64,000 nucleotides of DNA from positions 109,947-173,946 of the forward strand of contig JACPYL010000015.1 in the NCBI GenBank assembly GCA_016196065.1. The letters are read 5' to 3'. Shown here in pieces: positions 1 through 10,191 of the stretch. The notes below the pieces were generated by a model. That model did no database searches. It was not told the DNA's origin and saw only the letters and a list, made by a program, of their open reading frames with translations. The translations under genes were made by a program, and so were the position numbers. The stretch's first letter is position 1; the number at the start of each line of letters is the position of its first letter. Source of the stretch: Acidobacteriota bacterium (lineage in GTDB: Bacteria; Acidobacteriota; Terriglobia; Terriglobales; Acidobacteriaceae).

Positions 1-609
1 CTGGGCAGTGACTGATCCATCCGGTAGCGCGACTTGAACCGTCAGGTTCGGTACAAGCTCGACGGGCAGAGTATGAAAATCGTTATCTTCGTATGCTTCC
101 TGTTGCCATCCGGCGGCATTCAGATACTGGTGAAAATATCCCTGTTGATAAAGCAGGCCGACTCCTACCAGAGGCAGTCCAAGATCGCTCGCTGCTTTGA
201 CGTGATCGCCCGCCAATACTCCCAATCCGCCCGCAAAGATCGACAGGCATTCCGTAATACCAAATTCCGCGGAGAAATAGGCAACCAGCAGCTTGTCTTC
301 CTTGGGATGCTCGCGACGATACCAGGAACCTTCGCCGCCCAGGTAGACCGCAAGTTTTTGTTCCACTCCTTTCAAATGAGCGAGGAAGGAATCGTCTTTA
401 GCCGCGGACTCAAGCGTCGCCTGCTCAACTGCTCCCAGGAGCAGGACAGGGTTGTGCCCTGACGATTCCCACAGTTGGTCATCCAGACGACGAAAGAGAT
501 CGATCGCGGCGTGATCCCAACTCCATCGGAGGTTGTGCGCAAGCGTACTCAATCCTTGTAGTGGCTCAGGCAGATTGGGTCGGACTTTGAAAGTGGCCAG
601 CGGTTTCAT
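1..609 (-). CDS. glgP: alpha-glucan (glycogen) phosphorylase, N-terminal part, cut by window edge
   Basis: The minus strand is open from an ATG at 607-609 to the window edge (203 codons, no stop). The translation begins MKPLATFKVRPNLPEPLQG and contains 'HNLRWSWDHAAIDLFRRLD', typical of the DUF3417 domain at the N terminus of bacterial GT35 phosphorylases. 'AYFSAEFGITECLSIFAGG' then matches the start of the phosphorylase catalytic domain. The family releases glucose-1-phosphate from alpha-1,4-glucans using pyridoxal phosphate in the cytoplasm; the active-site half lies outside the window. It is a housekeeping carbon-storage gene and marks the left end as host chromosome, outside the integrated element. 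Confidence 0.9.
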   Translation of the reverse strand, partial: MKPLATFKVRPNLPEPLQGLSTLAHNLRWSWDHAAIDLFRRLDDQLWESSGHNPVLLLGAVEQATLESAAKDDSFLAHLKGVEQKLAVYLGGEGSWYRREHPKEDKLLVAYFSAEFGITECLSIFAGGLGVLAGDHVKAASDLGLPLVGVGLLYQQGYFHQYLNAAGWQQEAYEDNDFHTLPVELVPNLTVQVALPDGSVTAQ

Positions 610-1104
610 TGAACTACCTCGAAGACGGGAAGGAGTGATTTGCCGGAGGCAGGGCTTAATCGAAGGCGACGTTCGTTCGGTCCTCGACGGCAATCAGCCT
701 GTGAGCGCTCTGTCAAATTTCTACCAACCCGGCGGCCTATCAGCACTTTGTCCGTGGGTATCAGTTCCGATCGGGATCTTGCAAAAAAAAGTATTCGATC
801 ATTGCTGAAATTCAATAAAACATCAGCCGGTGCTGTTGAATTTTTCAACTGAAGTTCACCGTGATGTTTGTCAACGGAATCGGTCGCCCGAATGATCTCT
901 ATCGGCAACATTGAAGACATTCTTTAACCGAGACAGTTGCTCTGCCTTTCGTTGCGCCCGGTCTAGATCTGTTTTGTACGAGAGAGTAGTGATGAGGGAT
1001 TCGGCGAGTCTTCTGTACAAAGATGCTCTGACGGCGGGGAAGTCCCGCAACCAAAAAAGTTTGCTATACTCGATTTACCTGCTACCGGGAAACCGATCGG
1101 CACC
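610..1104. other. chromosomal intergenic region between glgP and tRNA
   Basis: About 500 bases with no convincing gene. Open frames exist on both strands, but they lack recognisable protein features or start signals. The right end should hold the tRNA promoter; the left end should hold the promoter of the minus-strand phosphorylase gene. Confidence 0.6.
1065..1070 (+). promoter_or_regulatory. possible -10 box of the tRNA-Asp promoter
   Basis: TATACT sits 35 bases before the first base of the tRNA, inside TTTGCTATACTCG. No good -35 hexamer is visible at the right distance, so this is a tentative call. Confidence 0.35.
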
Positions 1105-1136
1105 GGGGACGTAGTTCAGTTGGTTAGAACGCTGCC
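1105..1136 (+). tRNA. tRNA-Asp, 5' half only (attachment-site remnant)
   Basis: The sequence reads as a 7-base acceptor strand (GGGGACG), TA, D-stem GTTC, D-loop, D-stem GAAC, base 26 and then the 5' anticodon-stem strand CTGCC. The GTTC...GAAC D-arm is characteristic of tRNA-Asp. After CTGCC the next bases (AACTTTATAAC) do not form an anticodon loop or a 3' half, and I found no matching 3' half elsewhere in the window. With an integrase gene starting 160 bases later, this is best read as the chromosomal half of a tRNA used as an integration site. Identity as Asp rests on the D-arm only, because the anticodon is missing. Confidence 0.75.
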
Positions 1137-1299
1137 AACTTTATAACTTCCCTTGTTTTCATCCACTTGAATCACTTCCTGTCCACCTTCCTCTCCACCG
1201 AAATCCGTCAACTGCGTCAACCTCTTCCATCCTGTCTCTGAATTTGACCGAATCTTCAGCCCATCGTAATTGTCCATCACCACACGAGGTGATGAACTC

Positions 1300-2535
1300 A
1301 TGGCAAGGGTCAAGCAGTATGGCAATCGCGTCAACGTCCTCAAGTACATCAAAGCCGCCGCCGGTTGGCGCTTTGCCGCTGTCGTCGAAAACCGGGGCAA
1401 GGTGGTCCGCGACCACGTCCTGCTCGCTGGACAGGATGAACATCATGCCGAAGGCACTTACTACATCGAGTGGTATGAGAACGGTAAACGGCACCGCAAG
1501 GCCATCGCCGATCTTGCGCACGTGGCCGAAGCGGCGCGGGTCAAGGCCATTGAAGTAGAGGCGCTCAAAGCAGGTGTGCTGGTTCGGCCCGCGCAACCAG
1601 CCGCCGCAACCAACCGCATTGCGCCGAAAACAGCCGTTGACCAGTATCTTGCCATGGTCGAGGCGCAGCGTAGCCCCCGGACCTATCTGAGTTACCGTTA
1701 CACCCTGAAGAAGCTGCTGCTCCCATCGTACGAGAAGGAGTCCGTGGACCAGGTGACCCGCGAGGACATCCTGACCTTCATGACGCGTTGCTACACCATT
1801 GGGCTTGGCCCGCGTACGGTCTATGACAAATTAGTCGTGGTTCTGCAGTTCTTCAAACGCCAGGGGAAAAGCGGGTTGCTCGCACCGAGCGACTGGCCGA
1901 AATACGTTGAAACCATCCGGCCGATTTATGAACTGGAGGAGATTCATGCGATGTTCAAGCATGCCAAAGACGATGAGGCTCTTTTTCTGAAATTCCTGCT
2001 CGTCTCCGGCTTTCGCGACCAGGAAGCGCAACACGTTTCGTGGCGTGACTTCGACTTCCGCCACAGTCAGGTACGAGTGACCGCCAAACCGTTGTGGGGA
2101 TTCCGTCCCAAGAACTGGGAGGAACGAGTGGTGCCCCTTCCGACTCCCTTCGTCGACCAGCTTCTCAGGGTAAGAGAGGGGCGCAACGCGCAGCTGGCGC
2201 AATTGGTCTTCCCCAACAAACGCGGCCGCCCCAATCGGGAGAATGACACGATTGTGAAGCGGGTCGCCCACCGGGCGGAATTGAACTGTGGACAGTGCGT
2301 TACCAGGCACGGCAATCGGTGCGCGGAAGGGCCTTTCTGCCAACTATTTTTCCAGCACAAATTTCGCCACACGTTTGCTACCGAGCATTTGCGTCATGGA
2401 GTGGACATTCGCACCCTTCAGTCCTGGATGGGACACCGTGACATCCAGTCGACCATGGTGTATCTGAAAGGCGTCCAATCAAAAGATGCCCTGGCAAAAG
2501 TAAACGCAGGCGCTCTTGCGGCGTATGTCGCCTGA
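1300..2535 (+). CDS. int: tyrosine recombinase (ICE integrase)
   Basis: A 411-residue site-specific recombinase, expected to integrate and excise the element at the adjacent tRNA. The ATG at 1300 is chosen because GAGGTGA precedes it at good spacing; upstream TTG codons lack this. Residues ~110-190 form the core-binding SAM-like domain. The catalytic set is visible: Arg239 in 'SGFRDQEAQHVSW', His353-x-x-Arg356 in 'HKFRHTFATEHL', Gly378-His379 in 'WMGHRD' and Tyr388 in 'MVYLKG'. A cysteine-rich insert (Cys-x2-Cys...Cys...Cys, 'NCGQCVTRHGNRCAEGPFC') lies just before the HxxR box and may bind zinc. Its place directly after the truncated tRNA supports the role as the element's own integrase. Confidence 0.92.
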   Translation: MARVKQYGNRVNVLKYIKAAAGWRFAAVVENRGKVVRDHVLLAGQDEHHAEGTYYIEWYENGKRHRKAIADLAHVAEAARVKAIEVEALKAGVLVRPAQPAAATNRIAPKTAVDQYLAMVEAQRSPRTYLSYRYTLKKLLLPSYEKESVDQVTREDILTFMTRCYTIGLGPRTVYDKLVVVLQFFKRQGKSGLLAPSDWPKYVETIRPIYELEEIHAMFKHAKDDEALFLKFLLVSGFRDQEAQHVSWRDFDFRHSQVRVTAKPLWGFRPKNWEERVVPLPTPFVDQLLRVREGRNAQLAQLVFPNKRGRPNRENDTIVKRVAHRAELNCGQCVTRHGNRCAEGPFCQLFFQHKFRHTFATEHLRHGVDIRTLQSWMGHRDIQSTMVYLKGVQSKDALAKVNAGALAAYVA

Positions 2536-2660
2536 CCGGGCCCGTGGGGAACGCTGGAGATTGTGCAGACGGTATCTGCAAAATCTTCTCCAATTCGTAA
2601 AACCGCGACTATCTCTAGTTTGTACGAATCCACGATAGGGGCATCGCCTCACAAATTTGT

Positions 2661-2948
2661 TCAGACAGCAATCCGGCTCAGGCCAGGAGAAGTAACCGCT
2701 TGCGGCATCCTGCGGCCCAGCCACTCCGCAACCTGCTTTGGGTCAAATCGCACCGCCGTGCCTACGCGAAAAGAAGGGATCGCGCTGGCCGCTGCCATTT
2801 TGTAAATGTGTTGCCGGGTTACGCCTAGTAGTTTAGCCAACTCGCTCGCTTTTAAGGCGTGCTCTTTGGATTCGAGCGTCTGCAGTATCTTTGCCGCTCC
2901 AGAGACACTGTCGCGTCCCAAACTGAACCGATAAGCCGAGTTCGCCAT
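2661..2948 (-). CDS. excisionase-like helix-turn-helix protein
   Basis: A 95-residue protein. The ATG at 2946-2948 has GGGAG six bases upstream on the minus strand. The C-terminal half ('ASELAKLLGVTRQHIYKMA', then 'IPSFRVGTAVRFDPKQVAE') is the winged helix-turn-helix of the MerR/excisionase superfamily: the first helix pair recognises DNA and the 'F..g...rF....v..Wl' stretch is the wing and closing helix. It lies next to the integrase on the opposite strand, a common place for a directionality factor. It could instead be a regulator of the integrase or transfer genes; that cannot be told from sequence. Confidence 0.75.
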   Translation of the reverse strand: MANSAYRFSLGRDSVSGAAKILQTLESKEHALKASELAKLLGVTRQHIYKMAAASAIPSFRVGTAVRFDPKQVAEWLGRRMPQAVTSPGLSRIAV

Positions 2949-3064
2949 AGTCAACTCCCAAACACTGCTGAAGATCCGGTTCTACGCCGAACACTGATTT
3001 CGGTCAAAACTCAGGGGAATCGATTGCGATTTGACCGAAATTTCATTCCCGATTACGTTCTTGA

Positions 3065-4526
<1,462 letters not shown>

Positions 4527-4530
<4 letters not shown>

Positions 4531-5456
4531 AAATCTGTTTGTGTTTGGTGCATGTGATAACGCTCACGACCGCGCTTGCGCAGGCGGGAGCAGCGCAGGC
4601 TGGGCTGCCAAAGGCACAAATTGTCACCCTGAATCTGGACCCGCAAAGTGTCACCACCCTGCACTTGCGACGAGGGTTTGTCAGTTCCGTACGGCTGCCC
4701 GAGGAGGTCAGTTCCGTCGTGCTGGGAGATCCCGGGGCCTTCAAGGCCGAACACTCCGAGGCAGAGCCCCAGTTGGTTTTCTTCAAACCGACCAGCCCAA
4801 AGCCGGCCGAAACGAACGCGCTGATTACCACCAAGACGGGGCACGAAGTTTCTTTAAGCCTGGTGAGCGAAGGTAATTCAGACCGCGGCGGGGCGGTCGA
4901 TTACGTTCTGAAATACGAGCAGCCACGTAGTGTTCTGATCGGACCGAGCCATTCCAGCTTCGTCATTGGTGACACAAAGAGCCTCACACAGGAGAGCCCG
5001 CCAATCAGCAATGCCCAAGGCAACGCCGTCAGTGACGAACCGGAGTTGCTCAGACAACAAAGACTTGAGGCTCCGCACTGGGAGGGTAAACAGTTGCGGG
5101 TTGCAGTGGGACGGGCCACCGGGGCCGATGAGCGGATGACAGTAATGTTTTCCGTTCTCAATTCCTCTCCTAGGACGATCGAATTGTTGCCGCCACAAAT
5201 ACAACTTGCCGGGACATCAAAGGCCAGACATGGGAAGGCGATTAAGTCCGAGCCGGTGGCCATCAAGGATTACCAAATGACCGCGCGGCGACTGGCGCCC
5301 GGTGCAAGGGCGGACGGAGTTGTCATGTTCGAACGTCCCACCTTCAAGGAATCAAGAGAACGATTGTTACTGCAGGTTGCGCAAGCGGAAGAAGTGGACC
5401 GCCCGGTCCTGATGCCGATTACGTTTGTGGCCCCGGCAAAAGGAGCGACGAAATGA
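4527..5456 (+). CDS. VirB9/TrbG-like conjugal transfer protein
   Basis: 309 residues with an N-terminal signal peptide (cleavage near 'AGAAQA'). The next ~90 residues ('TTLHLRRGFVSSVRLPEEV', 'VFFKPTSPKP', 'ALITTKTGHEVSLSLVSEG') match the N-terminal fold of the TrbG/VirB9/CagX family, the periplasmic and outer-membrane part of the type IV secretion core. The C-terminal half is rich in beta strands but less recognisable. It sits directly before the VirB10-like gene, overlapping by ATGA, as expected for core-complex partners. A second, shorter relative is encoded at 20805. Confidence 0.72.
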
Positions 5457-6805
5457 TCCACCCAAACGGACAGAGCGGCAACGGAAGCGGTTCAACGATT
5501 CAAGAGTCAGCGGCAAGCGAATCGGTCATCGCCGCACCCGCAGTCGGAGACGCACTCGGGACGGGGCCGGAACTCGCGACAAGGGCAAAGCAGCGTACCA
5601 GACAGCAGTTCCAACAGAACCGGTTCGTGATCATCGCGGCCGGCGCGCTTGTAGTCGCTTTGCTGATCTTCGTTGCTACGTCGATGCCCAGCAAGCGCTC
5701 AGTTCCGAAATCAAAGAACGGTGCGGCCACCACCACGCAGGACGCGACGCCCGAAAGCAGCGCCACGCCTGGTGATAGGAGCCTTTTTCCTATCACTGAT
5801 TCTGGCCGGCCCGCCACAAAAGAGACGCACGAAGGATTTCTGAACGAACGAGATCTGCAGCGGACGGCAACCGGGCGGCCAACTCCCGGTATGCCTCGTG
5901 CAGGACAGGGAAATGCAGACGGAACGTTGGCATCCATACCGCCTTTCGGAGAGCAGCAGAACTGGCAAGCGCCGCCTTACCAGCCGCAGACAAGCGCAAA
6001 CAATGTGACTGACGTCGCTGAACCAAGCAAGACGGAGCGTGAAGCGTTGGAAAAGTCCTCGCTAGTTTATGTGCGCAGCATTTCTGCGCTCCACGGTAAT
6101 TCTCGCAACGGGGAAATATCCAGTGACCCAGGTCCGGATATTGGCTTGGGGCTGGCCACGGGAACGCGATTGCGGGCGCGCCTCGAATCAGCTGCAAGCA
6201 CGGCGGTGCGCACTCCGGTGCTGGCCGTGATCGAATACACCTACGAGCGCGACGGGGAGATCGTTGTCCCCGCCGGAGCGAGAGTGGTTGGACACCTGCA
6301 GGACGCGGACCGCTCAGGCTACGTGCGCATCGAGTTCGACTCACTGATAATGCCCGATGGTGCGGCCATGCCAATCCAAGCCGTTGCCACGGATCTGGAA
6401 ATGCGCCCACTTAAGGGAAAAGTCGAGGGGAAAAACACGGGTAAGAACGTGTTGGTCCGGTCATTGTCGGGCATCGGCCAGGTTGGGGCCACCTTGCTCG
6501 GACGCGGCAATTTGAACCAGCCTCTAAGCGAGTCGGACCTTGTGCGAGAGAGGGTCAGCAACAACATCGGCGAGGCCGGTGATGAGCAAATATCGAGGAT
6601 GGCAGTGACCCAGCACATCGTAGTTACGATCTCGGCCGATACTCCGATCTACGTTGTGCTGGAGCAGACACCGAAGTCGAGCGCAGCTCGAACCCAATCA
6701 GGGCTGCACAGTACCCAGCTAGCTGACTCGCTGAACGCTGACGAACTTCGACAGTTGCTACAGCTGCAGCGCGAACTGAGTCAGTCGAGTACAACAACGC
6801 GATGA
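5453..6805 (+). CDS. VirB10/TrbI-like channel protein
   Basis: 450 residues. A cytoplasmic tail (1-57), a single membrane segment at ~58-78 ('FVIIAAGALVVALLIFVAT'), a long low-complexity periplasmic linker, and the VirB10/TrbI beta-barrel domain from ~residue 230 ('GTRLRARLESA', 'IVVPAGARVVGHLQDADRS', 'YVRIEFDSLIMPDG'). This topology is diagnostic. VirB10 spans both membranes and links energy use at the inner membrane to opening of the outer pore. It is the last gene of the first transfer sub-operon; the next gene is on the opposite strand. Confidence 0.88.
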   Translation: MIHPNGQSGNGSGSTIQESAASESVIAAPAVGDALGTGPELATRAKQRTRQQFQQNRFVIIAAGALVVALLIFVATSMPSKRSVPKSKNGAATTTQDATPESSATPGDRSLFPITDSGRPATKETHEGFLNERDLQRTATGRPTPGMPRAGQGNADGTLASIPPFGEQQNWQAPPYQPQTSANNVTDVAEPSKTEREALEKSSLVYVRSISALHGNSRNGEISSDPGPDIGLGLATGTRLRARLESAASTAVRTPVLAVIEYTYERDGEIVVPAGARVVGHLQDADRSGYVRIEFDSLIMPDGAAMPIQAVATDLEMRPLKGKVEGKNTGKNVLVRSLSGIGQVGATLLGRGNLNQPLSESDLVRERVSNNIGEAGDEQISRMAVTQHIVVTISADTPIYVVLEQTPKSSAARTQSGLHSTQLADSLNADELRQLLQLQRELSQSSTTTR

Positions 6806-6923
6806 TGAAAAGCGATAGAGAGGCGCAACGAGGAAGACGCCGGTCTAGTTGACACCGGAACCGTCATCGTACGAACCGAGTTTCGCGATTACTTCCGATT
6901 TGCCGACAATCCGAGAGTTGGCT

Positions 6924-8468
6924 CTACTGTGGTTTGCGCTTCAGCGGCTTGCCAATCGCGAGCAGGAAAATGGCACTTTTGTCTTTTGCGTGTGGGGAAA
7001 AGAAGTTAACTACATCATCGTCGAAGAAGGTCAGCCCGGTCGCACCCAGGTGCTGGGCATACGCAGCCAGGTAGATCCTGCCGCCGATGGCACCCGCCTC
7101 GAGCTGGACGGCCCGGTAGCCGCGATTTCCATATTGCTCCAGATTGCGTTTTAAGTCGGCGAGAAAGAAGATGTCCACGCAGGCGTCCGCCGGCAGTTCC
7201 TGCCCCAGACCAAGATGATGGGCCTCGGCGCGGAATTGTCCCTCCTTCAAAAGCTCCAGGGTGTTCGGCTCACGCCGGAAGAGGTATGCGCCCGGCTTAA
7301 GCCCCTGCACCGCATGCACGATTAGGTACAGATCGTTCAGCTGCGCGCCCGGAGGCTCAAGGAAGTCAGCCGGAAGACCTCGCGTGGCGTAGTCGAGAAT
7401 GGTAGAAAGTTGTGCCAGTGTAATGGACGCCGCCTTATCGAACGTTCGGGTAGAGCCGCGGCGCAGGATCACCTGCTCGATCGTGTCCTTCGTTTGTTCT
7501 TCTTCCGGCAGGCGCGGAAGGCGAACTGCCTCGCCCGCCGGAGCGGAAGATGCAAGGACTGGTGGCTTGGCGCGCCACTGATTTACTTCCTCTACAGACT
7601 CAAGCGAAGACGCGTCGTGCATCTCAAGCATGGCGGGATATTCGACTTCGTGCTGTGAAAGCGGGATTGTTTCCAAGCCAAGCGCCTGAGCCTCTCTCGG
7701 TGGCGGCAGCGAACTCTCCGATGTGCGCCCGATCGGTACGAGACACAACGAAACCTCACGCCGCGTATCGAGATCAAGTAGGCGGTTCACCTCGGCGTCC
7801 ACGAAGCCGAGCACGATCTCGGCGGGCAGTCCTGAAGCCGCAGAAACCGCCAGCGTGTTTGCCAGCAGCGTGCCGTTGTCCCAACCAAAATGGCGATAGG
7901 TGCGCGCCTGGTATTTCCAGGCATTCCGCCAGTAGATCCCGGTGCAGATGATCGTCGCGGGCGCGTGAGCCACCGCGGGCACCATCGCCGTCGCCTGAGC
8001 CAGGTTTCCGCGAAAATCGCCTTGTCGCAGAAGCCGTAGCGACACATCTGATGGATTGAAGTGATACACGCCGGCATCCAAACCCGAAAGATCGCTACTC
8101 ACGACGTACAGTTCGATCTCATAGAGAGCTCCCGTGCAAGCTGCAGCGCGAAAGTAGATTTCGCCACCTGGATATGCACGCTGTTTGGTAATCCCCGCCG
8201 AAAAATAGAGGATGCGGGCCAGATCCTGAAGGTCAGGGACCGATTCAGTCCGCGACGAGGGCTCTCGCACTGAAATCGCGGAGAGCGCCGCCACCCCTGT
8301 TTGCGGCACGTCGCGCGGCAGTGGAAGAGGCTCTATCTTTGGGTAGATTTTGAAAGGCTGCGGCCGATTCGCCCAGTCCAGGAAATGAGGATGGTTACGA
8401 ATACTCCAGTAGGAGTGCTTCGTGCCATCGTGATACTTCCAAGTCGCCTCGATGTCGCGGTTGTTCAT
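6924..8468 (-). CDS. SagB/ThcOx-type flavin-dependent dehydrogenase
   Basis: 514 residues on the strand opposite to the transfer genes. It has two nitroreductase-like halves (about 60-290 and 320-514), with 'ARILYFSAGIT' in the first and 'RGSTRTFDKAASITLAQL' and 'AVQLEAGAIGGRIYLAAYA' in the second. SagB/ThcOx proteins use FMN, in some pathways to oxidise azolines to azoles in ribosomal peptides. No peptide precursor or cyclodehydratase gene is visible nearby, so the substrate is unknown. The gene splits the virB10 and pilin blocks and is most likely cargo inserted there. Confidence 0.85.
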   Translation of the reverse strand: MNNRDIEATWKYHDGTKHSYWSIRNHPHFLDWANRPQPFKIYPKIEPLPLPRDVPQTGVAALSAISVREPSSRTESVPDLQDLARILYFSAGITKQRAYPGGEIYFRAAACTGALYEIELYVVSSDLSGLDAGVYHFNPSDVSLRLLRQGDFRGNLAQATAMVPAVAHAPATIICTGIYWRNAWKYQARTYRHFGWDNGTLLANTLAVSAASGLPAEIVLGFVDAEVNRLLDLDTRREVSLCLVPIGRTSESSLPPPREAQALGLETIPLSQHEVEYPAMLEMHDASSLESVEEVNQWRAKPPVLASSAPAGEAVRLPRLPEEEQTKDTIEQVILRRGSTRTFDKAASITLAQLSTILDYATRGLPADFLEPPGAQLNDLYLIVHAVQGLKPGAYLFRREPNTLELLKEGQFRAEAHHLGLGQELPADACVDIFFLADLKRNLEQYGNRGYRAVQLEAGAIGGRIYLAAYAQHLGATGLTFFDDDVVNFFSPHAKDKSAIFLLAIGKPLKRKPQ

Positions 8469-8636
8469 CGGTTACTGCGCCAGACTAGCACCTGCGGTGG
8501 ATCACGGGCGCAAGCAATGAACCTGCGACTGCGGATTATGCCTGGATGACAGGCTAATCGGAAACTATTCCGGGCCAGAAGTCGGCTAGTTGGAAACTCC
8601 ATTGGGAGCTTGCTGTCATTGCTGGCGGATCATGGC

Positions 8637-8924
8637 CTACGCGGGGAGCCATTCCGGTCCGGAAGCCTTCCTCCGTGGAGATTCGCGTTCGCCATCCAGT
8701 TTGACTGAATGATCGGCTACTGCAAACGAGCCGAATCGCACCGAAGAAACGGAGTCGTTCACGTAAGACAACATGTCTCCAGATTTGTCCATCTCGTCAG
8801 CAGGCCTTTTCTGCCGCAGGTTTGCCTTGAGACTCCCGTTGTGAGATGCACCAAACGCAAACCTATTTTCATCTGATAAACCTTCCGCTTCCAAGTAGGA
8901 CATGACGAACGTTCGCGCAAGCAC
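8637..8924 (-). CDS. small hypothetical protein (doubtful)
   Basis: A 95-codon frame in the 640-base gap between the SagB-like gene and the pilin genes. The translation is hydrophilic ('SYLEAEGLSDENRFAFGAS', 'SSVRFGSFAVADHSVKLDG') and reads like protein, but the start is not ATG, no ribosome-binding site stands out, and I recognise no family. It may be the tail of a gene destroyed when the cargo inserted. The rest of 8469-9113 shows no gene and should hold the promoter for the pilin operon. Confidence 0.3.
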   Translation of the reverse strand: MLARTFVMSYLEAEGLSDENRFAFGASHNGSLKANLRQKRPADEMDKSGDMLSYVNDSVSSVRFGSFAVADHSVKLDGERESPRRKASGPEWLPA

Positions 8925-9113
8925 CCTTTAGATTCAATTGCAGTCGACACGCGCCCGGTCGTTTGCGAATTTGTCCTAGGAGAGCCGCCTTTCAATCTCC
9001 CTTCTGCCCTACTTGGACAAGCCTTTCCCGATTTGCCCGAAATTTGAAACGGACCTATGTTCTCGCCTGCGACGCGGGAGATTCACTCAACGCAACCGCA
9101 GAAGAGGAGCCGT

Positions 9114-9485
9114 ATGAAATTGTCGAGTTGGGAAAAGAGGCGGCAGTGCTTCGTTCTTGCCTTTCTTTTGACCATCCTTGTCATTCAGTTCTTCCCGTTG
9201 ATCTCCTATGCCCAGAACCTCGGAGCCGCGCCGGCGACGGGACAGGCAGTGCAGGGACAGACGGCGGCGCAGCCGGAAGGCACGGTTTTGAATTTGGTCA
9301 ACTGGGTGGGCAACGTGATAGCGCCGGTAGGGGCCGCGCTGGCCGTCGTGATGGCGGTGGTGGCCTATTCGCAAGGCCGCGGCGTGGCGCGCTGGGCAGT
9401 TACCGCGGGCGGACTGCTCGTGGTCTCGGGTCTTACACGCTTAATCGAATTCTGGATCCAAAACGGCACAGCGGGTGTGCAGTAG
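9114..9485 (+). CDS. VirB2/TrbC-like pilin
   Basis: 123 residues. The ATG at 9114 follows GAGGAG. A signal peptide ends near 'LISYAQ'; two membrane helices follow, one after 'LNLVNWVGNVIAPVGAAL' and one from 'VTAGGLLVVSGL', closing with 'FWIQNGTAGV'. Size, signal peptide and two-helix layout fit the major pilin of conjugation systems, which is polymerised through the channel. It heads the operon that continues through VirB3 and VirB4. Its mature part reappears, once or twice per protein, in the next two genes. Confidence 0.75.
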   Translation: MKLSSWEKRRQCFVLAFLLTILVIQFFPLISYAQNLGAAPATGQAVQGQTAAQPEGTVLNLVNWVGNVIAPVGAALAVVMAVVAYSQGRGVARWAVTAGGLLVVSGLTRLIEFWIQNGTAGVQ

Positions 9486-9506
9486 CAAAACCGGGGTACT
9501 CAACCA

Positions 9507-10169
9507 ATGACGCTGCCGCAAATCCTGGTCGATCTGATGAAACTGCTATTCGATATGGCAGCTCCAGCCGCTATCTGCACCATGGTCCTGGCTGGGGTCG
9601 CTCTGCGGCAGGAAGGCGGCGTCAACTTTCAAGCCGGAGGGCGTTTCCAACGTTGGGCGCTCTGGTCGGTGATCTTGCTAACGCTGCCCCAGTTCCTCTC
9701 CTGGTTTGCGGCGCAAGGAATCTCGCTGCCCCCACAGGGCGGGAACATCAGTAGTCCATGGGTCACGAGCGTAGAGACGAGCTTTACCGGCTTTGTCTCA
9801 AATGTTGTGGTTGCCAGGCTGACTCCCGTGCTCGCTGCTTTTTGTGTGCTTAAGGCGGCACTTGATGCGGCCGAAGGACATAACCCGCTCGGGTCCGTCA
9901 TCGCTGCCATTTTTCTGCTGTCCGCATCCGGCATGGTCCAGCTGATGCAGAGTTGGAACAGCGGCACGGAGTTTGCGACGACGGACATGTTGAATTCCGC
10001 TTGGAACTTTCTGGCCGGGACGATTCTCCCGGAAGCGGCGGGCCTGGCCATCGTGGGCGCGATCTTCAATTACGCGCGCCACCGGCCATTCATGCCGCTG
10101 GTTGGATCGGGTCTGGCGTTCTTGAGTGTTTCGGCCATCTGGAAGCTGGTTCTGGCCATGGTCGGCTGA
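9507..10169 (+). CDS. multi-pass membrane protein built from pilin-like units
   Basis: 220 residues, strongly hydrophobic, about five or six membrane segments, no signal peptide cleavage motif. The C-terminal part ('ILPEAAGLAIVGAIFNYAR', then 'LVGSGLAFLSVSAIWKL') aligns by eye with the unit seen in the genes on either side ('IMPTVAGLFAAAAIFNFTK', then 'ALASLMCSGLLRAL'). The first half may be a more diverged unit. It lies between two VirB2-like genes and in the same operon. It could be a channel component or a minor pilin; the function is not established. Confidence 0.6.
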   Translation: MTLPQILVDLMKLLFDMAAPAAICTMVLAGVALRQEGGVNFQAGGRFQRWALWSVILLTLPQFLSWFAAQGISLPPQGGNISSPWVTSVETSFTGFVSNVVVARLTPVLAAFCVLKAALDAAEGHNPLGSVIAAIFLLSASGMVQLMQSWNSGTEFATTDMLNSAWNFLAGTILPEAAGLAIVGAIFNYARHRPFMPLVGSGLAFLSVSAIWKLVLAMVG

Positions 10170-10191
10170 TGAAGAGAAGGAGGTGATGGCA

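Noticed and set aside
34..462. 142-codon plus-strand open frame at the left edge
   Set aside because: It lies opposite the glucan phosphorylase reading frame, whose translation has clear family motifs; the plus-strand frame has none.
606..920. 104-codon minus-strand frame upstream of the phosphorylase gene
   Set aside because: No recognisable protein features and it overlaps the phosphorylase start; likely chance.
6849..7154. 101-codon plus-strand frame after virB10
   Set aside because: Mostly inside the SagB-type gene on the other strand.
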